Shown here: positions 34,140-45,944 of the stretch, in pieces | Position numbering within the stretch: the stretch's first letter is position 1 | How the letters are laid out: every line of letters starts with the position of its first letter | Assembly: GCF_035046485.1 (NCBI RefSeq) | Contig: NC_085136.1 | Span: 163,367,963-163,431,962, forward strand | DNA: 64,000 nt | Source of the DNA: Aedes albopictus | Taxonomy: Eukaryota; Arthropoda; Insecta; Diptera; Culicidae | Direction of reading: 5' to 3' | Notes under the pieces: model-generated | What the model saw: only the letters and a program-made list of their open reading frames with translations | Databases searched by the model: none | What the model was told of the DNA's origin: nothing | Position numbers and translations under genes: made by a program

Positions 34140-34845
34140 CTCAAGCGAGTAGAAAATCGTTGACAGACTATCAAATGTATGGAGGCTACTTAAGATTTTT
34201 CTTGACATTGTAGGAATTAAAGGATCCCGAAATAATTTCCGTATAAATCTAACGGGGGAAGCATTTTTGAAACAGCTTTCGAGACAAAACATTTTTATTG
34301 AAAATGTTTAAAAATGCATGAAACTTATGCTCAAATATTTTTCAGAATAGAACCTCCAACATGTTCTTCACAATGCTTGAGCATCAACTCTACTGCTGCT
34401 ATCTCGTTGGCAGGGAACCAGCGCTTATGAGAAAGTTTAGTATGTATCCGCATCAGTCCGAAGATCTTGCTCATCTTGCCACCACTCACTCGTAATCGTA
34501 CAGCCGAAACGAAGCACGGTCGAATCCACAATCAATATTACAGGCTGGCTCATCTTTATTGCGACAAATCTATTTGCGCGACTTGCTTTCGAGGCAGGAG
34601 CAACTCCGGTGGCAAACAGTTCTCTGCGTTTGCATGTGATGCACCACCGGTTCTTTACCGAAATCTTTTGGATATGGTCCAAAATAATTCCCCTGAGTAC
34701 TCAGCTATTTTCAGCTGGGAAGGATATAGATTATTCCTATCAGAAACTTCCAGTTTTTTGAAGCGTAAATCTATTAGTAAATTATCTACAGTATCGTTTT
34801 TATTTTCATATATTTTTCAGTTTCTTTTATACAGAACGAATCAGG
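34140..34845. other. No recognised gene
   Basis: Open frames on both strands overlap at 34331-34862. The minus frame has some protein-like texture (KLSHKRWFPANEIAAVELML) but I cannot assign it to a family, and splice sites were not evident. Confidence 0.3.
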
Positions 34846-34849
34846 CGCT

Positions 34850-35005
34850 ATCTATAAACTAAGCAGACTCATTTTTGGCCATCTCAGACCCCCCTTCCTC
34901 GTAAACTTTTATCCATACACAATTTTCGATATTTGTATGGAACGTAGACTTTGGCCAGAACCCCCCGTTTCATCTTGAGAATCTACGTACGTAGTTTATG
35001 GACAG
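34850..35005. mobile_element. Decayed member of the TTCATAAA/ACGT-end family
   Basis: Left GCTATCTATAAACTAAGCAG and right CGTAGTTTATGGACAGACC are imperfect inverted repeats. It shares the C-rich runs, ATACAAATATCG / TTTGTATGGA and GGCCATCT / TGGCCAGA pieces with the element at 44038-44212. Exact ends and target duplication are lost. Confidence 0.55.
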
Positions 35006-35204
35006 ACCTTCACTGGAATCAACTCATTCAAAATTTTTCACTCCGCCTACCAATCATTATTTTTTATGAATCGTTTCTTTCACTGGTCGAACATAAAATC
35101 GTTATCAGCATGGCTGTATCAATCAATAACTATTTATTAACAATTTCTATCAATAATCGTAAAACTTGAAACTAAAAAAAAATAACAAATCTCTCCACGC
35201 ATCA

Positions 35205-36070
35205 CACTCAGGATCTTTCGAATATGTAGGCCAAACTTCTTGGCTCACACAACGTATTTTCAATATTTCGCATTGTTTCCAGTACTCCGGTGTTCAGTAT
35301 CCAGGAGCTTACTTCGTTGAAGTCTGTCACAAATACAAGAACACCGGCAGGTTGTTGCTGATCACCCAAATCGATTGCTTCGTCTCACGATCCAACTTCC
35401 GTTGGGGAACGTTAGTTTGCCATGTTTTTCTCGTCCACACCCGGTTTGCCCAAATTTTAACAGCCAATTCCGCTCTGTTGCAATAAGATGCACGTTGTTA
35501 CGAGCGACTCCGGAGCTGGGCGGTTTACCGGCCTTGCCACGACTACCGCGTGGTTGGAATGCCAGATCAATGTTCTGCCAGATGATTTCGTTCTGCAGGA
35601 ACGAGATCGGGAATTGGAACTCCGTGTAGCTGGACATGGGATGGTAGAACAGCATACGATCATTGTTTCTGTGAACCGGAAGCAGGGACATGCCAAAAAC
35701 TCCGTCGAAGCACTGGAAGCTCAATTCCTTATAGTTGTAGCCATTAGCAAAAGGATTCGGACTGCACAAGTAGTTGGTGGGGCGCTAGCTCTCCTCCCGC
35801 AAACTGAACACGGTGATACCGTAGCGCCAGCATCCTGGCATTGTTGTCCACTACAACGTTTGTATGCACCGAGTCATCATTCGTCACTATAATCACTGTC
35901 CATATCATATCCCGAACTTGTTGCTTGCCAAGTTGAGGAGCTGTGTACAAACTGCTAGTTTCTTCCATCGGTTCCATCTCTCTTGCATAGCGAACCCCTT
36001 GTGCATAGCCATGATAGCCATCGATGTATTTCCACACTTCTGAAATCGCTGCAAAGAAAAAAGCTCCCAC
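35205..36070 (-). pseudogene. yellow / major royal jelly family pseudogene
   Basis: Pieces of a yellow-family protein appear in order on the minus strand but in different frames. YGITVFSLREES ends in a stop. CSPNPFANGYNYKELSFQ and FDGVFGMSLLPV follow in a second frame (35769-35660). IWVISNNLPVFLY and then FNEVSSWILNTGVLE (35370-35250) are again in separate frames. Yellow proteins contain FxWxDGVFGMALS and WVLSNRLPxFLY blocks at these places. At least three frameshifts and one stop make it non-functional unless the assembly is wrong. A possible splice acceptor (TTTGCAG) lies at 36050-36060. There is no signal peptide in view. Confidence 0.75.
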
Positions 36071-36289
36071 TGAGTAATTACTTCAAATGTACTATACACT
36101 TCAATTTGAAGATAATTGAGCTTCACAACTTAAGAAATCTCGGTTATTACCTTAAATACAGATCAAAATGTGTCCTGGAGTCCGTTCCGGGGGTAGGTAT
36201 CCGGCATAACCACCGTTTACGCTTGCAAAACAAAAAACTCAAAACAAACACCCACCGTTGTTGTGAATAGGGCCAAACAGGAAAACAAA

Positions 36290-36580
36290 TTGTAGCATAT
36301 AAACAATCAAGTAAAATGACCAAAAGTAAATAAAATGTTTAATTTTTGTTTAGAATAAATTTATTTGGATTTGTTTAATAGGTATTTTTGTATTTCATAT
36401 AATAAATATGAAAATACTTGAGATTAAAATAAAATATTATTGTTGATATTCATTGGGTACGCCCTAATTGGAGCGATGTCGCGAAAATCTTCTCAGTTGA
36501 CAGATCTGCGAATGAACATCGCATTTGTTTTGGTTCATTTTCCTTCTCGCTACAAAAGTGAACCTCTCACCTCACTCGAG
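36290..36580. other. AT-rich, no gene seen
   Basis: Only AT-rich unique sequence between the yellow pseudogene and the palindrome. Confidence 0.4.
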
Positions 36581-36588
36581 TCGACAAT

Positions 36589-36773
36589 AGACGAGTGCAC
36601 CGATGAACTGAATTCATCGCGGTCCGAGAATTTTGACACTACAGCGGGGTCGTTCCCAATCAGAATTGTTCAATTCTGATTGGAAATCTTTCACTTCTGA
36701 TTGGAAGCGACCCCGCTCTAGTGTCAAAATTCTCGGACCGCGATGAATTCAGTTCATCGGTGCACTCGTCTAT
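36589..36773. repeat. Foldback element with 80-bp arms
   Basis: GACGAGTGCACCGATGAACT..GTGTC..AGCGGGGTCG at the left is the inverse of CGACCCCGCTCTAGTGTC..AGTTCATCGGTGCACTCGTC at the right. The centre has further AATCAGAATTG / CAATTCTGATT pairing. The right flank carries the CTCACC..GAATGAGCAC repeat also seen near 28610-28700. Confidence 0.85.
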
Positions 36774-37230
36774 CAGAATCGGGTGACAAGAGTCCCGTGA
36801 CTCCGAGGTGAGAATTGTCGAATGGAGTCATTCGACGTGCAGAATGAGCACAATTGCTTCTATTTACAGGAACCACAGATAGCACAACTGTGACAATCAG
36901 CAGCATTCTATTTGTTCCTGCTGAAAACCGAGAAGCATTTCTAAACTCTCACCGAGGTCGTTCTGCAGAAATCTCAACCTGAGAAGGAGCAAGGGAATTC
37001 GCAGCTGGAGGAATCTCCAGTCAATCTCCAGCGGAAGAAGGAAGGTTACAATCGCCATGAGTCCCACCGAACAACTGTATTCGCTTCACACACTCAATCC
37101 TGAATTGCCTGTTCGGCACTTTTTTGACGCTCAGTACACCAACTGTCAAAAACGGGTGCAAAAGATCAACAATCCGTTATAGCTGTATTCAGCTGTTCTA
37201 TTTTCGTCAAAAATTTACCGAACACGGTAG

Positions 37231-37477
37231 CACAGACAAACACACGTAACACTTCGAACATTTTTCGATTCAAATCATAGCCACGGAAACATATTCGCCC
37301 AATGCTAAAATGTTTGGCCGACCACCAACTAGGTGGCGGAAGTGAGCAAACGTCAAACTCGAACAAAAACGATGCGAGCGCCACGGTTGGACAGTTGGCC
37401 AACTATCAAATTTTGAAAAAGACCGTTAAATCGGTGTACGATGTGAATTATCAGAGTGTTACGTCTGTTTGTCTGTG
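37231..37477. mobile_element. CACAGACAAACAGACG-end MITE, 7-bp TSD (ACGGTAG)
   Basis: Ends CACAGACAAACACACGTAAC and GTTACGTCTGTTTGTCTGTG. ACGGTAG is duplicated at 37224-37230 and 37478-37484. The interior is very similar to the copy at 47585-47837. Confidence 0.9.
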
Positions 37478-37559
37478 ACGGTAGGGTATCGCGCCACTTG
37501 GGCGGTGGCTTCTATATTCGTCTGTTTTCCACTATAACTCAGTCAGTTTTGAACAAATG

Positions 37560-37700
37560 GGGGTCCTTGAGCCCAATAAGCCAATTTTGAGTAAATGTAG
37601 GTATACTCAAAAATGGGTTGAATGAGGGGGGGGGGGGGGGGGTCTTGAATTTACTGGGGGTAAAGGCAATAGACCATTCCCGTCGAAAATTTTTATGTGC
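37560..37700. repeat. Left member of a distant inverted repeat (partner 46880-46965)
   Basis: CCAATAAGCCAATTTTGAGTAAAT and AATAGACCATTCCCGTC occur here. Their inverses, GACGGGAATGGTCTATT and ATTTACTCAAATTTGGCTTATTGGG, occur at 46888-46950. A G run of about 18 separates the two pieces. The pair bounds 9.2 kb of sequence. Confidence 0.6.
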
Positions 37701-37914
37701 TCTACGGCTTTCTGTCAATTTATAGAGCAAACTTCTCCAAAGAACCCATATGTTTTGAAGCCTCTAACTATTGAAAAACAGCAAAAACTCTGCGAAGCTC
37801 TATTTTACACCGCTTTCTCCTTTAGTTTTTATTTTGGTGAAAGTGCGTTTGATCCCGTCCTCCCCCCTCTGACGTTTCTCCTGTGAGGTGAATTTTGCGT
37901 CAGCTGCTCCCAGC

Positions 37915-40900
37915 CAGGGATGCCAGATGTGAAGACATGTCTTCAATGTGAAGACATTTGAACTTCTGTGAAGACATTTATTTTTGTGAAGACATATTGA
38001 AGACATTTCAAATAATGTGAAGACTTTTGAAGACTTTTGAAAGCTTAAAAATAGTATTTATATTTTTGATCCACCCCAATAATTCAAATCTTGGAACAAT
38101 TTCAGTTGAAATGCGTTTCAATTTTTGTTGATAAAAACTTACAGATTCCTACAGTTTCTCGGGAATTTCTCCAGGAGTTTGCCGAGAATTTCTTCACAAG
38201 TGCCTTGGGAACTCCTCTAGTAGTTCCTAGGAAATTCCTTCATGTATTCTTCGGAAGGAGGCAAAGTTCCTCGGGAATTCCTCCTGGAGTTCATCGGGAA
38301 TTGCTCCAGAAGTTCTTCGGGAATTCCTTCAGGAGTACCTCAGGGGTTCCTTGTAAATCCCTTCATGAACTTCTCGCGAATACCTCTAGGAGCTCCTCGC
38401 AAATTCCTCCATGAATTCCTCGGGAATTCCCCCAGGAGTTTACCAAGAACTTCTTCAGAAGTTCCTCGGGAATTGCTCCATGTATTCCGCGCAATTCCTC
38501 CAGAACCTCCTCGAGAATTTCTCCAGGAGTTCCTCGGGAATTCCTCTAGGAGTTCCTCGGGAATTTCTCCAGGAGTTTCTCAAGAATTCATCCAGGAGTT
38601 TCTCAAGAATTCATCCAGGAGTCCCTCAGGTATTCTTCCAGGAGTTCCTCGGGAATTCCTCCAGGAGTTTCTCAAGAATTCATCCAGGAGTTCTTCTTCC
38701 AGGAGTTCCTCAGGTATTCTTCCAGGAGTTCCTAAAGAATTTCTCCACTAGTTCCATGGAGATTCTTCCAGGAGTTCCTCGGGAACCTCTTCAAGAGATT
38801 CTCGGCTATACCTCTAGAAGTCCCTCTAGAAAATTCCTCCTGGAGTTCCTCGGGAATTTCTCTAGGAGTTCTTCAGGAATTCCTCAAGGAGATCCACAGG
38901 AACCCCATAAGAAGTTCGTCGAAAACTCCTTTAGGAGTTCCTCAGGAATTCCTCTAGGGGTTCATCGAAATTCTTCCCGGAGTTCCTCAGGAATTCTTTC
39001 AGGAGTTCCTCGGGAATTCTTCCATAAATTTCCCAAAAAATCCTCCAGGAGTTACTCAGGAATTGCTTCAGGAGTTTGCCGAGAATTTCTTCCGAAGTTC
39101 TTCAGGAATTCCTTCAGAGATTACCTCTAAGATCTCCTTTACGAAATACTCGGGAATTCCTCCAGGAGTACCTAGGGAATTCTCCACGAGTTCCTCGCGA
39201 TTTCTTCCAGGAGTTCTTCGGGAATCTCTCCAGAAGATTCACGGATAGACCTCCAGGAATTTCTCCAGGAGATCCTCGAGAATCCCTCTAGCATTTTCTC
39301 GGGGAAACTTCCACGGAGGAGGACTTTCAGGAGTTTATCAGAAGTTCAACCGGATGTTCCTATGGATACCTCCAGTTACTCCTGACGAAATTTCTGAGGA
39401 ACTCCTGGAGGAATTTTTGGAAACTTATGGAGGAATTCCCGAGGAATTTCTGGAGGAATTTCTGAGGAAATCCTGGAGGAACTACTGACGATTTCCAGGA
39501 GGAATCTCTAAGGATCTTCTGGAGAATGACCCGAAGATCTTCTTGAAGGACTACCCGAAGATCTTCTTGAATAATCCTCGAGGAACTCCTGCATGAATTC
39601 CGGAGGACCTCCTGGAGGAATTTCCGATGAACTCCAGGACGATTTCCCGAGGATCTTCTGGAGGTATTTCCGATGATATACTGGAGGAATTTTCGAGAGA
39701 TTCCGGGAGGAATACCCGTGGAAGTCCTGGATGATTTTTCGGATTTCTTTGTAGAATTCGTGGAAATAAATACGAGAAACTTCTTTAGGAATTATTTGAG
39801 AAAAACCACGAAAAGTACTAGGGAACACCTGGAGAGAACCATGCTGGAGGAGTTCTTGATGAACTTCTGAAGTAAATTTCATGGAAATTCTGGAGGGAAT
39901 TTCCTGGGAAATTCCTGAAGAAATTCTCGGGGACTCTTGGAGAAATTTCCATGAAACTCCTGAAACTCCGCGTGGATTTCCTGGAAGAATTTTCCGAAGA
40001 ACTCATGGCGGAATTCCCGAAGAACTCCTAGAGGAAAGTCCGAGGAACTTCTGGAAAAATTCCTGAGGAACTTCTAGAGGAATTCCCGAAGAACTCCTGG
40101 AGGAATCTTCCCGAGGATTTCTACTAGGAATTCCCGCGGATCTCCTGGAGAAATTCCCGAAATACTTCTGGAAGAGCTCCCGTAAAACTCCTGGAAGAAT
40201 TAAAAAAGAAATTGTGGAAGAATTCTCGAAAATTTCCTGAAGAATTCGCCAGACACTTCTGGAAGAATTCCCGAGGAACTTCTTAAGGAATATCCGAGAA
40301 CCTACTGCAGAAATTCCCAATTATCTTCTGGAGGAATTCCCGAAGAACTCTTTGAGGAATTTCTTATGAGCTCAAGAATGAATTCCCGAGGATCTTCTGG
40401 AAGAATTTCCGGATTTTTTTATTTTTGAGAAACTCTTGCATATAAACCCGAGGAATTATGCATTATTGCTGGAGGACTATTCTAAAGACTCCTGAAGTAA
40501 ATTTCGTGGAAGTTGTAGATGCAATTTCCGGATAATTTATGTAGTCAATAAAAAAAATGTTGAGAAATTCCCTGGGAAACCCCGGAGGGACTCTACCACA
40601 ATTACTGCAGCAATACTTCGGTTGCTTCTAAGGGGATTTACGTAATATTCTTGGGGAATTCATGAAGGGATTTCCGGGAAATTCCTGGAGAAATTCTCTA
40701 AGACTCGTGGAGAAATTTCCATGAAACTCATTAAGGAATTTCCTTAGAGCTCCAAGATACATTACACTCTCTGGGACTTTTGTTGAAATTGCCTGGAATT
40801 TTTTGCAGGAATTTCTAAAGAACTGATGGTGGAATTTCCAAGGAACTCTTGGAGAAATTTCCAAGGGATTCCTGGATGAATTCGCGAGGATATTCTGAAG

Positions 40901-41606
40901 GATTTTTTGTAGAAATAAATCCGAGGAACTTCTTGAGGAATTTTTGGAAAACCCTTGAAATATTCGAGGGAAATCCAGAGGAAACCATGCATTATTGCTG
41001 GAAGACTTCTTGGGAAACTCAAAGTAAATTTCATGGAAGTTCAGGAGGGATTTTTCGAATAATTTATGTTAATATTTTCAGTAAAATCATGGAGAAATTC
41101 CCTGCGTAATCCTGGAGGAATTCTACCTCAAATGCTGCAAGAATTCTTCGAAGGTTCTTAAGAAATTTGCATGGTATTCTTGGGGAAGCCATGGACGAAT
41201 TCCCGAGAAACTCCTGGAGAATTTCTCGAAGACTCCTGGAGAAGTATATCTGGAAACTTGGAAAGTGATTCCCGAGGTACTTCTGTAGGAATGACTGAAG
41301 AGACTTCCCGGTGAACTTAATAAATTTGTTATGAAGCTTTGTCAGGAATCACAAAAAAAAACTGGAGGAATCCCAGAAGAAACTCTTGAAGGGATTTCAG
41401 ACTCTTGGAGGAATTACAACGCCTTTCTTGATATAAGATATCATCATTAAGGTCATCTCGCATTATAGAGCGCAGAGAGAACATAGCATAAATTTTGATT
41501 TTTAACATTAATTTTATACCAAAGCCACAATATGGTGTGTGAAGACATGTGAAGACATTTCAACGTGCCTTACGAAGACATTCGAAAATTTCACCTGGCA
41601 TCCCTG
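37915..41606. mobile_element. hAT-like element, 8-bp TSD (CTCCCAGC), minisatellite interior
   Basis: Ends CAGGGATGCCAGATG and CACCTGGCATCCCTG are inverted. CTCCCAGC is duplicated at 37907-37914 and 41607-41614. GAAGACAT words are repeated just inside both ends, as expected for subterminal transposase-binding repeats. The interior from about 38140 to 41430 is minisatellite, direct to about 39380 and inverted after that. No transposase. Confidence 0.9.
38140..41430. repeat. 23-bp (12+11) minisatellite in inverted halves
   Basis: The left half repeats a 23-bp unit, TTCCTCGGGAATTTCTCCAGGAG. The right half (from about 39390) repeats its reverse complement, more diverged. Because 23 is not a multiple of three, one frame reads through all three phases and yields a 23-residue peptide repeat (EFLQEFLKNSSRS..). 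This explains open frames of up to 239 codons at 38242-39130, which are not genes. Confidence 0.9.
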
Positions 41607-41639
41607 CTCCCAGCTGCTCGATCAGCTGGATGTCAATTT

Positions 41640-43460
41640 TGCTTTGTTTTGGTAGCGACATTCCGGTAGAGCACCTGGCTCAAAGTGGCAAAAAAAAGAG
41701 TTTTTAAGAATCATCACGAAATCGTGATCGAAAAATGCGAAGACCATCGAAAAAAGCATTAAAAGTTTCTCCGACTTTTCGACAATGTAATCCGAACGGT
41801 TTTGTGTAAGTCTGGGTTCTGCAGTTTTCAAACGTTTTCATCTGAACATGTTTTGTGGATCTCCAACAGGTATTTTGCAATCTTGTATGACCGACCACCG
41901 ACCTCAACACCGGTTCCAACGGTTCGATCTGCTGAAGGCGCAAACAGAGCCACCGCCCTCGCCTCACAAACGCCGACAAGCGCAGTAGTTTCATTCGCCT
42001 GCGTCGGAGACGTCGATCCAGAAAGAAAAAAAACACCACCCAACCGGAGCAATTCAGAGTTATCTGGATCGGTTCATGCCAAAAATTGACAATCTGCCGG
42101 AATATAGGATTCGTTTTTCGGTCTGACACATGGCCCATCCCGAAGGAAACCGTTGTCACTAATGAATGCTTCGGAGGAGAATGTTCCCAAGACGCCACTA
42201 AAACGGGATCCGATACGGTTGGAGCTGTTCGGTGGTCAAGATGGAGGTAAGGCCAGCTGGAGTGGATAAAAAGGAAAGGAAGAGTATACTGTCGCGGATT
42301 CGAATCGTGAGTAATTTAGAGAGACGCCGGAAAAAAGCAACTAGGTGGCCATGCATCCGTTACGCCAAAAGTTGACCACTTCGAAGCAAAAAGGCTTGGA
42401 TCAGGAAAATGACGACACCCGGCGGCATTAAAATAATGAATTCTACACTCCGAAGACACCGACAAGCAGTTTCATGAAATTCTTGATGAACCGGACCAGG
42501 GTGAAACAAGGGAAGTTCAAGTTCCAGGACTGCATGAACAAATCCTTTGTGGACGATGGCGATGAAACGTACTTTGACGAATTTATCGTGCACAGCATCG
42601 TGCATCTGCAGCGGCCTTCAGCGGGCCCCGTTTCGTTAGAAACGCCAAGAAGGAAGAGCATGGACGCCGCTTGTCCCGCCGAGATCTAAAATGAAAGACA
42701 CCCCGGGCGAAGAGGACTAACATCGATCAAAAAGGATCTGAATCGACTGAAAACAGCAGTGCCTGACCTCGCATCAGAGCAGACTCTCTGTCCAGAAAAA
42801 AAATCCACTAATGTGTCTGGAACCATCTCCGGTTCTGGCCAAAGAGATGCAGGACGCTGATACAGTAGCATCATATTGGTGAAACCACCATTCCAGAAGG
42901 AAATCATCACGACGTTCGAAGAAACGCAACCGAAAAAGAAAGATTTGTTCATGAAGGCCATTCGGGAAGAACGCCGGAAGGAGGACAACGCTCGTCTCTT
43001 GATACTCAACTTGATGGGACAACCGCCTCAGCGAGAAGTAAAATAGAAGAGACCTTCCCGACAAATCAGACTAAAATGAGCTTAAGAAGCCCACAATAAA
43101 AGCATTCTTGGTGCCGGCGGAAGCTGAACCGCGGTGCTGCATCGCCTGCACAAAACAGTTTAAATTTTCGCTGAACTGCGGCCAGCCGGTGGATGTGGCA
43201 AGCAGTAAGCTGCGTTCAAACTGCCGCGAGTGTCGATTAGCACAGTTGCACGATCATCCGCCCTGGTTCTGGAATCCGAAATTCACCCCGACCCAAATGT
43301 GACCGGAGCCATTATTGGTGAACGTGTGGTGTGCCATTCCCGCCATTACCTGACAAGCTTGAAACTATTGAAAGTCGAATGTATTTTTTATTGTTTCCTA
43401 AGAAATAAAACTAAATTTAAACCAGTACTCCGAAATTTTTCCGTGGTATAAAAATAAATG
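41640..43460 (+). pseudogene. Decayed unrecognised protein-coding gene
   Basis: Protein-like stretches lie in several plus frames with stops between them. They include ATG at 41737 (MRRPSKKALKVSPTF), 42474-42689 (KFQDCMNKSFVDDGDETYFD) and 43108-43302. The last has a four-cysteine pattern (CCIACTKQF..NCGQPVD..NCREC) and ends HHD-type HDHPPWFWNPKFTPTQM before TGA. An AATAAA follows at about 43449-43454. I do not recognise the family. The order and the 3' signal suggest one gene of about 1.7 kb damaged by frameshifts. It lies just after the minisatellite-filled hAT-like element, which sits in what may have been its 5' leader. Confidence 0.5.
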
Positions 43461-44037
43461 GGTGTCCTTGCCGTCGTCTGTGAAATGTTATAATCTAGCT
43501 CTAGCTCTATTTCCTATAGGAAATGGTTTTCGGGGGAATGTTATAGAACCGTTCACCGTACCGTCCGTTTAACTATTCTCCTTAAAAACGTTTAGGAACG
43601 CAGTGACCGCATGCAACTGTAACATCCGCATTGATGACCGTGTATTTCAGGTGGTGATGAATTAGATTGGATCCCTGGAATCGCTTCTGCGCCATGATCA
43701 CTCACCATGGCCCAAAGATCTAATGTGCTGGGAGATCGCATTCTCGGATAGCATTCTCCACACGTACGGATCCAGACCTTCGAGGTACTGCTTCCGGGTC
43801 CAAGACAGCTTCGACCTCAACGGAATCACAACTATCCGGATGTTCTTCTGAAAGATATAAGGAGGAGCTCTCCGTCACGCTTCAATGTGCAAATGAGAAA
43901 CTCTGGATGTTTCCGCCTCAAGACTTCGGCCATGGAATCGCCAATTTTACCTCGTTCACCGGAAAGTTCTGCCCAGTTAGTTGACGTTCGCCAAGAACAG
44001 CTGAGGATCCACGTAGAGCACCCGTTCACTCTGCCAA
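43461..44037. other. Possible decayed coding sequence on -, not assigned
   Basis: The minus strand from 44037 to 43500 reads as protein-like pieces in shifting frames (WTRKQYLEGLDPYVWRMLSE, KHPEFLICTLKRDGEL). No family recognised. Confidence 0.3.
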
Positions 44038-44212
44038 GGGGCTGTTCATAAACCACGTGGATTTTTTAGGGGGAGGGGGGGGGTGGTGCTGGTCTGGCCG
44101 AAGTCTACGCTCCATACAAATTTCAAAATTTTTGTATGGACAAAAGTCTACGAGGGAGGAGGGAGGGTCTGCGATGGCCAAAATTTGGTCTACGTGGTTT
44201 ATGAACAGCCCC
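44038..44212. mobile_element. MITE of the TTCATAAA/ACGT-end family
   Basis: Ends GGGGCTGTTCATAAACCACG and CGTGGTTTATGAACAGCCCC are perfect inverted repeats. Flanking triplets are CAA and AAA, a near match to a 3-bp duplication. The interior has GGGGGAGGGGGG, CCATACAAAT and TTTTGTATGG. Confidence 0.85.
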
Positions 44213-44236
44213 AAAGTGCGGTTCAATGTTTTCGAA

Positions 44237-44472
44237 ACTTCTTCTTCTTCTAATGGCTCGACGTCTCACTGCAACTTGGCCTGCCTCTCTTAAACTTAGG
44301 TGTTCTTAGAGCGCTTCCACAGTTATTAATTGAAGGGCTTTCTTTGCCAGCCATTGCATGAATTTGTATATTGTGAGGCAAGGAAAATGATACACTATGC
44401 CCAGGGAGTCGAGAAAATTTTCCCGACCGGAACGGGAATCGAACCCGCCGTCTCAAGACTAACTGGAGACCT
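44237..44472 (-). mobile_element. Feilai-type SINE, 5' truncated, 9-bp TSD (GTTTTCGAA)
   Basis: On the minus strand it contains a tRNA-type B box (GGGTTCGATTCCCG), then AATTCATGCAATGGC and the GAAGAAGAAGAAG tail typical of the Aedes Feilai SINE. GTTTTCGAA is duplicated at 44228-44236 and 44473-44481. The A-box half of the tRNA head is missing, so transcription by RNA polymerase III is unlikely. Confidence 0.85.
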
Positions 44473-44519
44473 GTTTTCGAAGCTCTGTCCGCTTTATTTC
44501 CAATTTTGGTGATGGGGAT

Positions 44520-45850
44520 TCCGAAAGGATATAGCAGCTCTGGTATTCTTCCAGGAATTCCCACCAGAGATGGCTCCAGGAATTTTCACCAGAGATTGCT
44601 CCAAAAATTCCCACCGGGAATCACTTCAGGAATTCCCATCGAGGTCCCTTCCGGGTATCAACAAGGAATTTCCTTTGGTAATCCACCGGGAGTTCTTTCT
44701 GGAAATCCACCAGTAGTTCCTTCCGGGAATCTACCAGGAGTCCCTTCCGGGAATACACCAGAACTCCTGGAGGAATTCTCGATGGGCATTCCTTAAGTAA
44801 TCCCCGGTGGGATTTCTTGGTGCAGTTGCCAGAGAGAATTCATAGAGGAATTCGCAGTGGTGTTTCCTGGAGCAATCCTCGATGGGAATTTCTGGAGTAA
44901 TCCCCGGTGGGACTTCTTGGAGAAATCTTTGGTTGGAATTTATCGAGCAATCAGGAATTCGCGCTCCTGGAGCAATTTTCTTTTCTGGAACAATTCTTGC
45001 TAGGACTTCTTGGAGCAATCGGTGGAAATTCCTGGAGCAATCCTCCGTGGAAATTCCTGGAGTAATATCCGGTGAGTCTTCATGGAGTAATTCTCGGAGC
45101 AATCCCCAGTGGGATTTTCTGGAGCAATCCTTGGGGGAAATTCTCGGAGCAATTCCCAATGGCGCTTCCTGAAGCATTCCTCGGAGGGACTTCCTGCAGT
45201 AATCATCGGTATTCGTGGAGCAATTTTCGGTGCGAATGCCTGAAACAATCCTCGGAGGGACTTCTTGGAGCAATTTCCGGTGGGAGTGAATAAGCTTTTC
45301 TTTTGGCCTTTTCCCTGGGGAAGTAGTTACTTTCAAATCGGTTCTGGGAATGCTTCCACAGTTGAATTACATTCCTCCTTCTTTTCCATCGGCAAACCTT
45401 TTCATAGCGCTTCTCAACGCTTCCTCCAATAATTGTGTGCACTCTCCTTGCCAGCTTTCTGAAAATAGCAGCGAGAGTGAATTCCGACTGTAGGAGCACT
45501 AGAATTAAGGAATCATGAAACAATGAGGCATTCACAATCATCAATATTCTTACAAACCTTTTCCAGCCGGTGCCCCATCAAATTTTCCCCTGCCTGCCAA
45601 ACACGCAACATTTTGGCTGCCGGTTGAAACCCGGCGTGTCGATTCGACTCAGTATAAAAATCCTGCTTGGACTTCCTGCAGCAACCATCGGTGGGAATTC
45701 CTTACACAATCTCCGGTTGAATTCTCGTATAAATCTTTAGTTCAAATGGATTCCTACTGGCGGAATACCAGAAAGAATTCTTTCTGGCATAATGCCGAAA
45801 TAAATCCCCGCTGGTGAATTCCAGGAATTCTGTTGCTGTTGCTTGTATTG
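44520..45850. repeat. About 25-bp GGAATTCCC..minisatellite in inverted halves
   Basis: Units such as CTCCAGGAATTCCCACCAGAG run to about 44770, then inverted units such as TGGAGCAATCCCCGGTGGGA run to about 45290. A further piece occurs at 45660-45840. The two are separated by unique sequence (45300-45655). The open frame at 44731-45336 on - is a translation of the repeat. Confidence 0.75.
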
Positions 45851-45944
45851 TTGGCCAGCATTCTGACGATAAAATACGGCAAATGGTTTCGCTCCCGATT
45901 TTTGTTATATTCCGGTGGCTGATTCTGCAGCCCATGTTCTGCTA

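Noticed and set aside
38242..39130. Open frames of 169 and 239 codons on +
   Set aside because: Pure translations of a 23-bp minisatellite inside a transposable element; no start context, domain or splice signal.
44731..45336. 201-codon frame on -
   Set aside because: Translation of the 25-bp minisatellite; repeating CSR.. and PPGI.. peptides only.
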